Shown here: in pieces, positions 25,235 to 33,487 of the stretch
How positions within the stretch are numbered: the stretch's first letter is position 1
How the letters are laid out: each line of letters opens with the position of its first letter
Assembly: GCF_003574445.1 (NCBI RefSeq)
Contig: NZ_KZ984563.1
Span: 170,705 to 234,704, forward strand
DNA: 64,000 nt
Source: Streptomyces sp. YIM 130001
GTDB lineage: Bacteria > Actinomycetota > Actinomycetes > Streptomycetales > Streptomycetaceae
Direction: 5' to 3'
Position numbers and translations under genes: made by a program
The notes under the pieces: model-generated
Told to the model about the DNA's origin: nothing
Seen by the model: only the letters and a program-made list of their open reading frames with translations
Databases searched by the model: none

Positions 25235-26050
25235 ATGGCACAGCTGACTGAGCTACTCCCCACCGAGGCGATACGTCTGGACGTCCGGGCCGGGGACTGG
25301 CGCGACGCGGTCCGCGCCGCGGGCGGCCTGATGGAGGACACCGGCGCCTGCACCCCGGAGTACACCGCGGAGATGATCCGCAACGTCGAGGAGAACGGCC
25401 CGTACATCGTGGTGGCCCCGGGCTTCGCCTTCGCCCACGCCAGACCGTCCCCCGCGGTACTGCGCACCGGGATGTCCTGGGTGCGCCTCGCCGAACCGGT
25501 GGAGTTCGGGCACGAGTCGAACGATCCGGTCGATCTGGTGGTCGCCCTCGCGGCCCAGGACTCCGCGGCGCACACCTCCGCGATGGGCGCACTGGCCCGG
25601 CTGCTCGGCGACCCCACTAAGTCCGAGGCGCTGCGCACCGCGGCCACCCCGGAGGCCGTGCGGGCCGTACTCCTGGAGCAGGAGGGCGCGCGGCCCGCCG
25701 ACGAGCCGCAGGACGCCGCCCCGGCCGCGCCGGCGGCGAAGGCGCCCGCGTCCGCCACGCACGGCATGCACAAGATCCTGACCGTCTGCGGCAACGGCGT
25801 GGGCACCAGCCTCTTCCTCAAGAACACCCTCGAGCAGGTCCTGGACCGCTGGGGCTGGTCGAAGTACGTGACGGTCGAGGCGACGGACACCATCTCGGCC
25901 AAGGGCAAGGCGTCCGAGGCGGTCGCGATCCTGACCTCGCGGGAGATCGCCCGCACCCTCGGCGACGTGGGCGTCCCGGTCAAGGTCGTCACGGACTTCA
26001 CCAGCACCACCGAGACGGACGCGGTACTCAGGGACACCTACGACGTGTAG
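25235..26050 (+). CDS. PTS fused IIA-IIB subunit (ascorbate/galactitol-type)
   Basis: A 271-residue cytosolic phosphotransfer protein. Residues 1-150 form a PTS EIIA type-2 domain with the phosphorylated histidine H68 in FAFAHARPS. A proline/alanine linker (about 152-172) leads to an EIIB domain of the lactose/ascorbate class with phospho-cysteine C185 in LTVCGNGVGTSLF. It relays phosphate from HPr to a sugar imported by the IIC encoded 17 bp downstream. ATG 25235 has GAGGA 10 bases upstream. The IIA-IIB fusion is less common than separate UlaB and UlaC. Confidence 0.92.
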   Translation: MAQLTELLPTEAIRLDVRAGDWRDAVRAAGGLMEDTGACTPEYTAEMIRNVEENGPYIVVAPGFAFAHARPSPAVLRTGMSWVRLAEPVEFGHESNDPVDLVVALAAQDSAAHTSAMGALARLLGDPTKSEALRTAATPEAVRAVLLEQEGARPADEPQDAAPAAPAAKAPASATHGMHKILTVCGNGVGTSLFLKNTLEQVLDRWGWSKYVTVEATDTISAKGKASEAVAILTSREIARTLGDVGVPVKVVTDFTSTTETDAVLRDTYDV

Positions 26051-26067
26051 GACGGGTTGGAGAGACG

Positions 26068-27639
26068 ATGGACTGGCTGGTGACCTTCGCGAAGTTTCTC
26101 GTCAACGAGATCCTGAGCGAGCCCGCGTACCTGATCGGCCTGATCACCGCGGTGGGCCTGATCGCCCTGCGCAAGTCGGCGGGTCAGGTCATCGGCGGCG
26201 CGATCAAGGCGACGCTCGGCTTCCTGCTGATCGGCGCGGGCTCGGGGATCGTCGTCGAGTCGCTCGCACCGCTCGGCGAGATGATCCAGGGTGCCACCGG
26301 CGCCCACGGCGTGATCCCCACCAACGAGGCGATCGTGGGCATCGCCCAGGCCGAGTACGGCTCCCGGGTGGCCTGGCTGATGATCGTCGGCTTCGCCGTG
26401 AGCCTGCTGCTCGCGCGGTTCACGCCTCTGCGCTACGTGTTCCTGACCGGCCATCACATGCTTTTCATGGCCACGCTGTTGACGATGGTGCTGGCCACCG
26501 CGGGGCAGTCGTCGGTGGTCGTAGTGCTGGTCGGCGGCGTGCTGCTCGGCATCATGCTGGTCGCCATGCCGGCCTTCGCGCACCCGTGGACCAAGCGTGT
26601 CACCGGCAACAACACCGTGGCCATCGGCCACTTCGGCACCGCCGGCTACATCACGGCAGGCGCGGCAGGGCAGTTGGTCGGCAAGCGCAGCAAGTCGACC
26701 GAGGAGATGAACCTGCCGGAGGGGTTGCGTTTCCTGCGCGACTCCATGGTGGCGACCGCCCTGTCGATGCTGCTGATCTACCTGATCATGGCCGTGCTGT
26801 TCGTCATCAAGGTCGGCGAGGACGCGGCGTTCAAGGCCTTCGCGGTCGACGGCGGTACAGCGGCCACGGACCTCGGCAACTACCTGATGCAGTCGGTGAT
26901 GCAGGGTCTGCAGTTCGGCATCGCGGTGGCGGTGATCCTCTTCGGTGTCCGTACGATCCTCGGCGAACTGGTGCCCGCCTTCCAGGGCATCGCGCGCAAG
27001 GTGGTGCCGGGTGCGGTGCCGTCCCTGGACGCGCCGATCGTCTTCCCGTACGCACAGAACGCGGTACTCATCGGCTTCATCTGCAGCTTCATCGGCGGGC
27101 TCATCAGTCTCGGCCTGCTGACCTGGATCTTCGAGCCGGCCTTCGGGCTCGCGCTGGTACTGCCCGGGCTTGTACCGCACTTCTTCACCGGTGGTGCGGC
27201 CGGGGTCTACGGCAACGCGACGGGCGGCCGCCGGGGTGCGGCGGTGGGTGCGTTCCTCAACGGTGTGCTGATCACGTTCCTGCCCGCGCTGCTCCTGAAG
27301 GTGCTCGGTGCCTTCGGCGACGAGAACACCACCTTCGGCGACGCGGACTTCGGCTGGTTCGGCATCCTGGTCGGCAATGCGGCGAAGGCCGGCGAGGTGG
27401 GCGCCGTGCTGCTGATGCTGCTCGTCGGCGCGGTCGTGCTCGCCGGCGCGATCGTGATGCAGAAGCGGGTCGTCGACACCGGCTGGGACCCGGGCGCGCG
27501 CCGGGACGCGGTCATGCCCCGTGAGGAGCCGGCGGACGCCCGGGGCCCGGCCGATGTCGAGGACGGCCCGCGTACGTACCGCAAGGTGGCGCCGCCCGCC
27601 GGGGCACCCGCCCCGCCCCCGCCGCCGGACCAGGGCTGA
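26068..27639 (+). CDS. ulaA: PTS ascorbate-type IIC permease
   Basis: A 523-residue membrane permease, ten or more helices from residue 20 to 465, with UlaA features: NEILSEPAYLIGLITAVGLIALRKS, IPTNEAIVGIAQAEYGS, LTGHHMLFMATLL and GNNTVAIGHFGTAGYI. The C-terminal 55 residues are a soluble proline-rich tail that is longer than in the E. coli protein. GGAGAG precedes the ATG by 6 bases. It pairs with the fused IIA-IIB. No UlaG lactonase, UlaD-F or regulator gene is adjacent, so L-ascorbate as substrate is likely from family but not confirmed by context. Confidence 0.92.
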   Translation: MDWLVTFAKFLVNEILSEPAYLIGLITAVGLIALRKSAGQVIGGAIKATLGFLLIGAGSGIVVESLAPLGEMIQGATGAHGVIPTNEAIVGIAQAEYGSRVAWLMIVGFAVSLLLARFTPLRYVFLTGHHMLFMATLLTMVLATAGQSSVVVVLVGGVLLGIMLVAMPAFAHPWTKRVTGNNTVAIGHFGTAGYITAGAAGQLVGKRSKSTEEMNLPEGLRFLRDSMVATALSMLLIYLIMAVLFVIKVGEDAAFKAFAVDGGTAATDLGNYLMQSVMQGLQFGIAVAVILFGVRTILGELVPAFQGIARKVVPGAVPSLDAPIVFPYAQNAVLIGFICSFIGGLISLGLLTWIFEPAFGLALVLPGLVPHFFTGGAAGVYGNATGGRRGAAVGAFLNGVLITFLPALLLKVLGAFGDENTTFGDADFGWFGILVGNAAKAGEVGAVLLMLLVGAVVLAGAIVMQKRVVDTGWDPGARRDAVMPREEPADARGPADVEDGPRTYRKVAPPAGAPAPPPPPDQG

Positions 27640-27686
27640 ACAGGTCGGCAATCACATCAAACGTACGGTCGTACACCTGCCGACGG

Positions 27687-27692
27687 TAGGCT
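27687..27692 (+). promoter_or_regulatory. -10 element of leaderless acetyltransferase promoter
   Basis: TAGGCT lies 7 nt before the GTG at 27700, with no ribosome site between. That spacing places transcription start at or next to the initiation codon. An adjacent GTACGGTCGTAC dyad (27664-27675) overlaps the -35 position. Confidence 0.5.
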
Positions 27693-27699
27693 CGTCCGC

Positions 27700-28299
27700 G
27701 TGACCGACTACTTCGCCGGAGACGCCCGCACCAACCACGAGCGCATGCTCGCCGGAGATCTCTACATCGCCGACGACCCGGACATCGCCCGGCAGGCACA
27801 GCGTGCGGTGCGGTTGAGCGCCGAGTTCCAGCAGGCGTTCACGCAGGACCCGGACGGCGCCCGGCCGATCCTCGCGGAGCTGCTCGGCGAGCTCGGCGAG
27901 GGCGCCGTCGTCAGACCGCCGCTCCACGTCGACTACGGCACGTACATCACCGTCGGCGCAGGTACGTTCGTCAACTCCTCACTCACCGCGCTCGATGTCG
28001 CGCCGATCAGGATCGGGCGCGACTGCCAGATCGGGCCGAACGTCCAACTCCTCACTCCCACCCACCCGTTGGACCCGCAGCAGCGCAGGGACAAGCTGGA
28101 GGCCGCGCTGCCGATCACGATCGGTGACAATGTGTGGCTGGGCGGCGGAGCCATCGTCCTCCCCGGTGTGACCATCGGCGACGACAGCGTCATCGGGGCG
28201 GGGTCCGTCGTCACCAAGGACGTTCCGGCCGGTGTGGTGGCGGTGGGCAGTCCCGCGCGCGTGATCCGCTCGGTGGGGCCGCCGTCCACCCCTGCGTGA
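27700..28299 (+). CDS. Maltose/galactoside O-acetyltransferase family protein
   Basis: A 199-residue left-handed beta-helix (hexapeptide repeat) acetyltransferase. The N-terminal mac domain MLAGDLYIADDPDIARQAQRAVRLSAEFQQAF is typical, followed by hexapeptide turns from residue 80 (VGAGTFVNSSLTALDVAPIRIGRDCQIGPNVQLLTPTHPLDPQQR) with the catalytic histidine in PTHPLD, then IGDNVWLGGGAIVLPGVTIGDDSVIGAGSVVTKDVP. It acetylates a sugar or nodulation-factor-like hydroxyl using acetyl-CoA. The start is GTG 27700 with no ribosome site but a TAGGCT box 7 nt upstream, so the message is probably leaderless. It follows the PTS operon by 60 bp on the same strand. Confidence 0.9.
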   Translation: MTDYFAGDARTNHERMLAGDLYIADDPDIARQAQRAVRLSAEFQQAFTQDPDGARPILAELLGELGEGAVVRPPLHVDYGTYITVGAGTFVNSSLTALDVAPIRIGRDCQIGPNVQLLTPTHPLDPQQRRDKLEAALPITIGDNVWLGGGAIVLPGVTIGDDSVIGAGSVVTKDVPAGVVAVGSPARVIRSVGPPSTPA

Positions 28300-28317
28300 C
28301 GACGCGGGGACACCTAC

Positions 28318-28362
28318 CGAGACGTGTCGGGATCGGCTGAGAGATTCATCGAGAGACACGTC
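28318..28362. promoter_or_regulatory. Candidate autoregulatory operator of TetR gene
   Basis: GACGTGTC (28321-28328) is repeated in inverted orientation as GACACGTC (28355-28362), 26 bp apart. The left copy sits in a near-palindrome CCGAGACGTGTCGG. Both lie 19-60 bp before the TetR start, the usual location for autoregulation. Confidence 0.4.
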
Positions 28363-28380
28363 GAGAGACCTGGAGGACGC

Positions 28381-28935
28381 ATGGCGACCGGACGCGTGGA
28401 CCCCGACCGGCGGGAGCGGATCATCGAGGCGGCACTCGACCTGATCGCCGACGAGGGCGTGGCCGGCACCTCGCACCGCAAGGTGGCCGCCCGTGCGGGC
28501 GTACCCCTCGGCTCGATGACGTACCACTTCCAGAGCATGGACGAGCTGCTGCGGGAGGCGTTCTCCCGCTTCGCGGGCACCATCGCCGCACGCTTCGACG
28601 AACGCCTCGGTGCGGCGCGCGACCTGCCCGAGGCCCGCGAGGCGGTGGTCGGCCTCATCCATCCCGGGACCAGCGAGAGCCGCCGCGAACTGGTGCTCAC
28701 CCACGAGCTGTACACACTCGCCGCACGCCGGCCGGCGTTCCGCGAGCTGACCCGGGAGTGGATGAGCCGCAGCCGGCAGGCGCTCGGGCTGCACTTCGAC
28801 CCCATGACGGCACGTCAACTCGACGGTCTCATCGAGGGCTTGCAGATCCACCGTGCCCTCGACACCGAGCCGCACGACCGCGCCCTCACGGTGGACGCGA
28901 TCAACCGGCTCACGTCGGCAGGCACCGGCGACTGA
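28381..28935 (+). CDS. TetR/AcrR-family transcriptional regulator
   Basis: A 184-residue repressor. The N-terminal helix-turn-helix is DRRERIIEAALDLIADEGVAGTSHRKVAARAGVPLGSMTYHFQSMDELL (residues about 9-57), of the YfiR/RutR-like SMTYHF subgroup. The C-terminal ligand domain is all-helical with THELYTLAARRPAFRELTREWM. GGAGG is 7 bases before the ATG. It is flanked by the acetyltransferase upstream (same strand, 81 bp) and ABC-F (convergent). The inverted GACGTGTC sites suggest autoregulation; the ligand is unknown. Confidence 0.9.
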   Translation: MATGRVDPDRRERIIEAALDLIADEGVAGTSHRKVAARAGVPLGSMTYHFQSMDELLREAFSRFAGTIAARFDERLGAARDLPEAREAVVGLIHPGTSESRRELVLTHELYTLAARRPAFRELTREWMSRSRQALGLHFDPMTARQLDGLIEGLQIHRALDTEPHDRALTVDAINRLTSAGTGD

Positions 28936-28956
28936 CCGCCGAGCGCCTGCTACGCC

Positions 28957-30576
28957 TCACCGCTCCCGCACGACTCTGCGTTCGTCCCACACCGGACCGT
29001 CGGACTCCCGGACCCGCCCATCGCTGCCGAACACCAGATACCGGTCGAAGGAGCGGGCGAACCAGCGGTCGTGCGTCACCGCAAGCACCGTGCCCTGGAA
29101 GGCTTCCAGCCCTTCCTGCAGCGCCTCGGCCGACTCCAGGTCGAGGTTGTCCGTGGGCTCGTCGAGGAGCAGCGCCGTACAGCCCGCCAGCTCGAGCAGC
29201 AGGATCTGGAAGCGCGCCTGCTGGCCGCCGGAGAGGCGGTCGAAACGCTGCTCGGCCTGCCCGGTGAGCTCGTAGCGCCGCAGCCGGGACATCGCGGCGC
29301 CACGGTCCTGAGCGTGCTCGCGCCACAGGATGTCGAGCAGGGTGCGGCCGAACAGTTCGGGGTGGGCGTGGGTCTGTGCGAAGTGACCGGGCACCACCCG
29401 CGCGCCGAGCTTCCAGTCGCCGGTGTGTCCGACCTCGTCGCCCGCGAGGAGGCGCAGGAAGTGGGACTTCCCCGAGCCGTTGGACCCGAGGACCGCGACC
29501 CGCTCGCCGTAGAAGACCTCCAGGTCGAAGGGTTTCATCAGGCCGGTGAGCTCGAGTTGCCTGCAGGTGACCGCGCGCACGCCGGTGCGGCCGCCGTGCA
29601 GTCGCATGGTGATCTCCTGCTTTCGCGGCGGCTCCGGCGGCGGGCCGGCCTCCTCGAACTTCCTGAGCCTGGTCTTCGCCGCCTGATAGCGAGACGCCAT
29701 CTCGTCGCTGCGCTTGGCGTACTGCTGCATGTCGAGGACCAGCTTCTTGAGCTGTGCGTGCTTCTCGTCCCAGCGCCGCCGCAGCTCCTCGAAGCGGTCG
29801 AACCGCTCCTGTCGCGCCTCGTGGTACGTCGCGAAGCCGCCGCCGTGCACCCAGACATCGGATCCGGCCGGGCTGGGCTCCACGCTGACGATCTTCTCCG
29901 CCACCCGCGCCAGGAGCTCCCGGTCGTGCGAGACGAACAGGACCGTCTTGCGGCTCTCCCGCAGCCGTTCCTCGAGCCAGCGCTTCCCGGGCACATCCAG
30001 GTAGTTGTCCGGTTCGTCGAGCAGCAGCACCTCGTCCGTGCCGCGCAGCAGCGACTCCAGGACCAGCCGCTTCTGTTCACCACCGCTGAGGGTGCGCACC
30101 TCGCGCCACTGGGCCTTCTCGTACGGCACACCGAGGGCGGCCATGGTGCACATGTCCCAGAGCGTCTCCGCCTCGTACCCCCGGACCTCGGCCCAATCGG
30201 CAAGCGCCTGGGCGTACTTGAGCTGGGCGGACTCGTCGTCGACCGTCATGATCAGGTGCTCGGCGGCGTCGACGGCCTCGGCGGCCTGCCGGATACGGGG
30301 CGGCGCCACCGAGACGAGCAGGTCCCGCACCGTGCTCTCGTCCCGCACGGAACCGACGAACTGAGGCATCACGCCGAGCCCGCCGCCGACGGTCACCGTG
30401 CCGCCGTGCGGCTGCAGGTCACCCGCGATCAGCCGCAGGAGGGTCGTCTTGCCCGCGCCGTTCGGCCCGACCAGGGCGACCACCGCGCCTTCACCCACCC
30501 GGAACGAGATGTCGCCGAGCAGCGGCCTCCCGTCCGGCAGGTAGTACTCGAGGTGCGCGGCTTCCAGATGTCCCAT
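28957..30576 (-). CDS. ABC-F family ATPase (ribosome-associated or resistance type)
   Basis: A 539-residue soluble protein with two ABC cassettes and no membrane domain. Cassette 1 has Walker A GPNGAGKTT (about 38-46), LSGGEQKRLVLE and a divergent Walker B/D-loop LLLDEPDNYLD. A charged linker near residues 230-310 (RRWDEKHAQLKKLVLDMQQYAKRSDEM) matches the ABC-F interdomain arm. Cassette 2 has GSNGSGKSH, LSGGQQARFQ and DEPTDNLD. ABC-F proteins bind the ribosomal E site; some protect against antibiotics. ATG 30576 has no ribosome site but a good promoter 8 nt upstream, so it may be leaderless. Confidence 0.9.
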   Translation of the reverse strand: MGHLEAAHLEYYLPDGRPLLGDISFRVGEGAVVALVGPNGAGKTTLLRLIAGDLQPHGGTVTVGGGLGVMPQFVGSVRDESTVRDLLVSVAPPRIRQAAEAVDAAEHLIMTVDDESAQLKYAQALADWAEVRGYEAETLWDMCTMAALGVPYEKAQWREVRTLSGGEQKRLVLESLLRGTDEVLLLDEPDNYLDVPGKRWLEERLRESRKTVLFVSHDRELLARVAEKIVSVEPSPAGSDVWVHGGGFATYHEARQERFDRFEELRRRWDEKHAQLKKLVLDMQQYAKRSDEMASRYQAAKTRLRKFEEAGPPPEPPRKQEITMRLHGGRTGVRAVTCRQLELTGLMKPFDLEVFYGERVAVLGSNGSGKSHFLRLLAGDEVGHTGDWKLGARVVPGHFAQTHAHPELFGRTLLDILWREHAQDRGAAMSRLRRYELTGQAEQRFDRLSGGQQARFQILLLELAGCTALLLDEPTDNLDLESAEALQEGLEAFQGTVLAVTHDRWFARSFDRYLVFGSDGRVRESDGPVWDERRVVRER

Positions 30577-30584
30577 GGTTACGC

Positions 30585-30613
30585 ATTGTCAAGGGCGGCC
30601 GCGAGCGGGGCAA
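30585..30613 (-). promoter_or_regulatory. Promoter of the ABC-F gene
   Basis: On the coding strand, TTGCCC (30613-30608) and GACAAT (30590-30585) are separated by exactly 17 bp, a good vegetative-type promoter. The -10 ends 8 nt before the ATG, predicting a leaderless or near-leaderless mRNA. Confidence 0.55.
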
Positions 30614-30765
30614 ACCAATTCCCCGCGGGCCCGCACCGGGACCCCGCCCACCACCGGTTGACCACATATTAAGATTCGTATCTCACAATGCGAGTATCCG
30701 GCGTACGGTTCGTCGCACGACCGGGCCATGGTGGTCCGGCGGACCAACGATCGACGGAGACCGCC

Positions 30766-31575
30766 ATGCCTCAGGAGACCGCCGAGTACACACACGGGCA
30801 CCACGAGTCGGTACTGCGCTCCCACACCTGGCGCACCGCGGACAACTCCGCGGCGTACCTGCTCGCCGAACTGCGGCCCGACGCCACGGTTCTCGACGTC
30901 GGCTGCGGTCCCGGCACGATCACCGCGGACCTCGCCGCGCTCGTCCCGGACGGCCACGTCACCGGTGTCGAGTACGCCCCTGACGTCCTCGACCAGGCAC
31001 GTGCGACAGCGGCGGAGCGAGGCGTCGGGAACGTCACCTTCGGTGCCGCGGACGTCCACCAACTGCCGTATGCGGACGAGTCGTTCGACGTCGTCCATGC
31101 CCACCAGGTGCTGCAGCACGTGGGCGACCCGGTGCAGGCGCTTCGGGAGATGCGCCGGGTGGCCCGGCCCGGCGGCCTGGTCGCCGTACGCGATTCGGAC
31201 TACGCGGCGATGGCCTGGTACCCGAACCCGCCCGGTCTGGACGCCTGGCTCGATCTGTACGAGCGGGTCGCGCGGGCCTCGGGCGGCGAGCCGGACGCCG
31301 GGCGACGGCTCAAGTCCTGGGCGGTCGAAGCCGGGTTCACGGACATCACGGCCGGCTCGTCGACCTGGTGCTTCGCCACAGCGGACGAGCGAGCCTGGTG
31401 GAGCGGTCTGTGGGCCGACCGCACCCGACTCTCCTCGTACGCCCGGCGCGCGGTGGACGGCGGGCATGCCACGACCGCCGACCTCGACACGATCGCGGAG
31501 GCCTGGCGAGCATGGGGAGCGGCGGCGGACGGCTGGTTCTCGGTCCTGCACGGTGAGCTGCTGTGCAGGCGGTGA
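30766..31575 (+). CDS. Class I SAM-dependent methyltransferase
   Basis: A 269-residue methyltransferase of the UbiE/Methyltransf_11 type. Motif I VLDVGCGPGTI is near residue 47, motif II acidic loop GVEYAPDVLDQAR, then GAADVHQLPYADESFDVVHAHQVLQHVGDPVQALREMRRVARPGG with post-I signature. The start is ATG 30766 after GGAGA; a longer reading from 30688 adds unconserved residues. The upstream region is locally A/T-rich (30660-30690) and shared with divergent ABC-F. Substrate unknown. Confidence 0.88.
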   Translation: MPQETAEYTHGHHESVLRSHTWRTADNSAAYLLAELRPDATVLDVGCGPGTITADLAALVPDGHVTGVEYAPDVLDQARATAAERGVGNVTFGAADVHQLPYADESFDVVHAHQVLQHVGDPVQALREMRRVARPGGLVAVRDSDYAAMAWYPNPPGLDAWLDLYERVARASGGEPDAGRRLKSWAVEAGFTDITAGSSTWCFATADERAWWSGLWADRTRLSSYARRAVDGGHATTADLDTIAEAWRAWGAAADGWFSVLHGELLCRR

Positions 31576-31585
31576 CGGGACTCGG

Positions 31586-32095
31586 CTAACGCTCCGGCCC
31601 GGAGAGATCGAGCGTGAAGGCCACGCGGTCCAGCCCCGGGCCGTCGTAGTCCGGCTTCACGGGCGACACCGTGAAGCCGAGGCGGGCGTGGAAGGCTCTC
31701 GACGCGGTGTTCTGCGGGCTGGTGATGCAGTGCACGTACCTGCGGTCGTGCTGCAGGACGAGAGCGAAGAAGGCGCGGTAGAGGGCCCGCCCGATGCCGC
31801 GCCCGTGCAGTTCGGGGTCGACGCCCACGAAGTGCACGTAGGCGGCCTCCCGGTCGGACTGCGAGAGAAAGCCGACCAGGAAGGCGGCGATCCGGCCGTC
31901 CTCGCGCTCGGCCAGAAAGCTGGTGGCGGTGAAGTGCTGGAAGTAGAGCCGAGGCAGCAGCAGCGCCCGCTCCTGCGCACCCGCGGGACCTTTCAGGCCG
32001 CCCCACCATGTGTCGAGTACGCCGAGCACCCGGGGGTGGTCCTCCTCGCGAGGACGCCGCGCCGTCAGGTCTCCGGGAAGGTCGTCGATCAGCAT
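31586..32095 (-). CDS. GNAT-family N-acetyltransferase
   Basis: A 169-residue acetyl-CoA-dependent acetyltransferase. Motif A is AAYVHFVGVDPELHGRGIGRALYRAFFALV near residues 85-115 (the R/QxxGxG/A acetyl-CoA loop as HGRGIGRA), followed by VHCITSPQNTASRAFHARLGF, motif B. It converges on the methyltransferase with a 10-bp gap. The acceptor substrate is not evident. Confidence 0.9.
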   Translation of the reverse strand: MLIDDLPGDLTARRPREEDHPRVLGVLDTWWGGLKGPAGAQERALLLPRLYFQHFTATSFLAEREDGRIAAFLVGFLSQSDREAAYVHFVGVDPELHGRGIGRALYRAFFALVLQHDRRYVHCITSPQNTASRAFHARLGFTVSPVKPDYDGPGLDRVAFTLDLSGPER

Positions 32096-32152
32096 CCGCC
32101 GCAGTCTGCCACTGCCCTGTGCGGCTTGCCCGACGACAGGGTCCGCAGTCGG

Positions 32153-32593
32153 TCACCAGGAGAGGTCGCGCAGCTTCGGCGGGCTCGCGGGTTCCAGGCG
32201 GACCATCCGGGTCGCCGGGTCGTCCAGCGCCGCGGTGAACCGCGCCGGCCACCTGCTCCGCGGCCCGAGGTAGCGACCCAACTTCCGTTCGGCCCTTGCC
32301 CGTTCCAACGGGACGACCTGCGCCGCCCCCCGGCAGGTGACCGACAGGACGCGGCCCGCGGCGGGCTCACAGACGTCCACGACCAGGGCCACACGGGGAG
32401 CGCTCTCGAGGATCCGCCCCAGCCGGGAGTACGAGCCGGTCAGCCACCAGAAGGCTCCCTCCTCCCAGAGGTACCAGACCGGACGTACCGAGGGACCGGC
32501 GGCAGCCACCCGGGCGACCAGCGGCTGCGCCAGAAACTCGTGCACGTCCATGCCGGTGTCCCCGCCCTCACTCGTGACTGCGTCCGCGTCCAT
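32153..32593 (-). CDS. PNPOx-like FMN-binding family protein
   Basis: A 146-residue protein with a split-barrel flavin-reductase-like core: VHEFLAQPLVARVAAAGPSVRPVWYLWEEGAFWWLTGSYSRLGRILESAPRVALVVDVCEP, then RVLSVTCRGAAQVVPLE. This layout matches pyridoxamine-5'-phosphate-oxidase-related F420/FMN proteins of actinomycetes. The -10-like TAGGCT (complement at 32600-32605) ends 6 nt before ATG 32593 with no ribosome site, so it is probably leaderless. A second in-frame ATG occurs 14 codons in. It is separate from the GNAT gene by 57 bp. Confidence 0.8.
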   Translation of the reverse strand: MDADAVTSEGGDTGMDVHEFLAQPLVARVAAAGPSVRPVWYLWEEGAFWWLTGSYSRLGRILESAPRVALVVDVCEPAAGRVLSVTCRGAAQVVPLERARAERKLGRYLGPRSRWPARFTAALDDPATRMVRLEPASPPKLRDLSW

Positions 32594-32631
32594 GTCGGCA
32601 GCCTAGAACCGCGACCGGCGGGCGGCTGGGG

Positions 32632-33342
32632 TCAGGAGCCGGTGCGTCGAGGTGTGGAAGCAGCCGGCGACGTCGCACGATGCGGCCCCAATTCGCCCAA
32701 ACTCTCGGCGAGTTGGGGTGCCGTGAGCGGTGGGCCCGGGAGGTCCGGGCCGGCGGGAGCCGCGCGGAGGCCGGCGAGGAACAGGGCCAGGGGGCGACGC
32801 CAGGAGGTGGGGCCGGCCGCCGCGACCAGGGCGGGGACGGCACGGCCGACGGCCGCGAGGGAGAACAGGACGTCCTCGGTGGTCACGTCGTCGCGCACCG
32901 CCCCCTCCGCGCGGCCCCGTGCGAGCAGAGCGTCGAGAGTGGCGGCGTTGTGGACGTGCACCGCTTCGAGGGAATCGATGCCCCGCAGCCGCGTGGTCAT
33001 CAGATCGTTGGTCCCGCGGTCGCCGGCCAGGACGGTGAACACCGCGTCCAGGTAGCCCGCGAGTCCCGACCACGCGTCCGGGGCCCGGCGCGCCTCCTCC
33101 CCCGCCTCCGTCACCCCGGCGAGCGAGTCCTTGAACACCGCGTCGATCAGGGCGGCACGGTCCGGGAAGTGGCGGTAGAGCGTCGCATTGCCCACGCCTG
33201 CGCGCCGCGCGATCACATCGAACGGCGCCTCGAGACCCTCCGAACCGAAGACCTCTCGCGCTGCGGCGACCAGCAGGTCCCGGTTGCGCCGGGCATCGCG
33301 CCTGCGCGGGGGCACGGCACCCCGTCCGGCCTGCTGTGCCAT
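32632..33342 (-). CDS. TetR/AcrR-family transcriptional regulator
   Basis: A 236-residue repressor. Helix-turn-helix region RRNRDLLVAAAREVFGSEGLEAPFDVIARRAGVGNATLYRHFPDRAALIDAVF spans about residues 17-68. A TetR_C ligand domain follows, with a long proline/alanine C-terminal tail. AAGGAGG lies 7 bases before ATG 33342. It is divergent from the patatin gene, and the 145-bp gap holds two identical dyads, so it almost certainly controls itself and the patatin. Confidence 0.92.
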   Translation of the reverse strand: MAQQAGRGAVPPRRRDARRNRDLLVAAAREVFGSEGLEAPFDVIARRAGVGNATLYRHFPDRAALIDAVFKDSLAGVTEAGEEARRAPDAWSGLAGYLDAVFTVLAGDRGTNDLMTTRLRGIDSLEAVHVHNAATLDALLARGRAEGAVRDDVTTEDVLFSLAAVGRAVPALVAAAGPTSWRRPLALFLAGLRAAPAGPDLPGPPLTAPQLAESLGELGPHRATSPAASTPRRTGS

Positions 33343-33410
33343 CGACGTCCTCCTTGACCGGTGCGAGAGCTCGCCGCCCGCCCGCACCCTCGTCGCTTCG
33401 ACCGCTCCAA

Positions 33411-33465
33411 CCGGGGAGCACTCCCCGGTCGGATGCTATCGTCCTGAAAACGGGGAGCACTCCCC
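33411..33465. promoter_or_regulatory. Twin TetR operators between regulator and patatin genes
   Basis: CCGGGGAG-CA-CTCCCCGG (33411-33428) and GGGGAG-CA-CTCCCC (33452-33465) share an identical 14-bp core, 39 bp apart. The -10-like TATCGT (33437-33442) lies between the two sites. The arrangement fits a repressor covering divergent promoters. Confidence 0.75.
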
Positions 33466-33487
33466 ATTTATTTCGGAGGGCGGGCGG

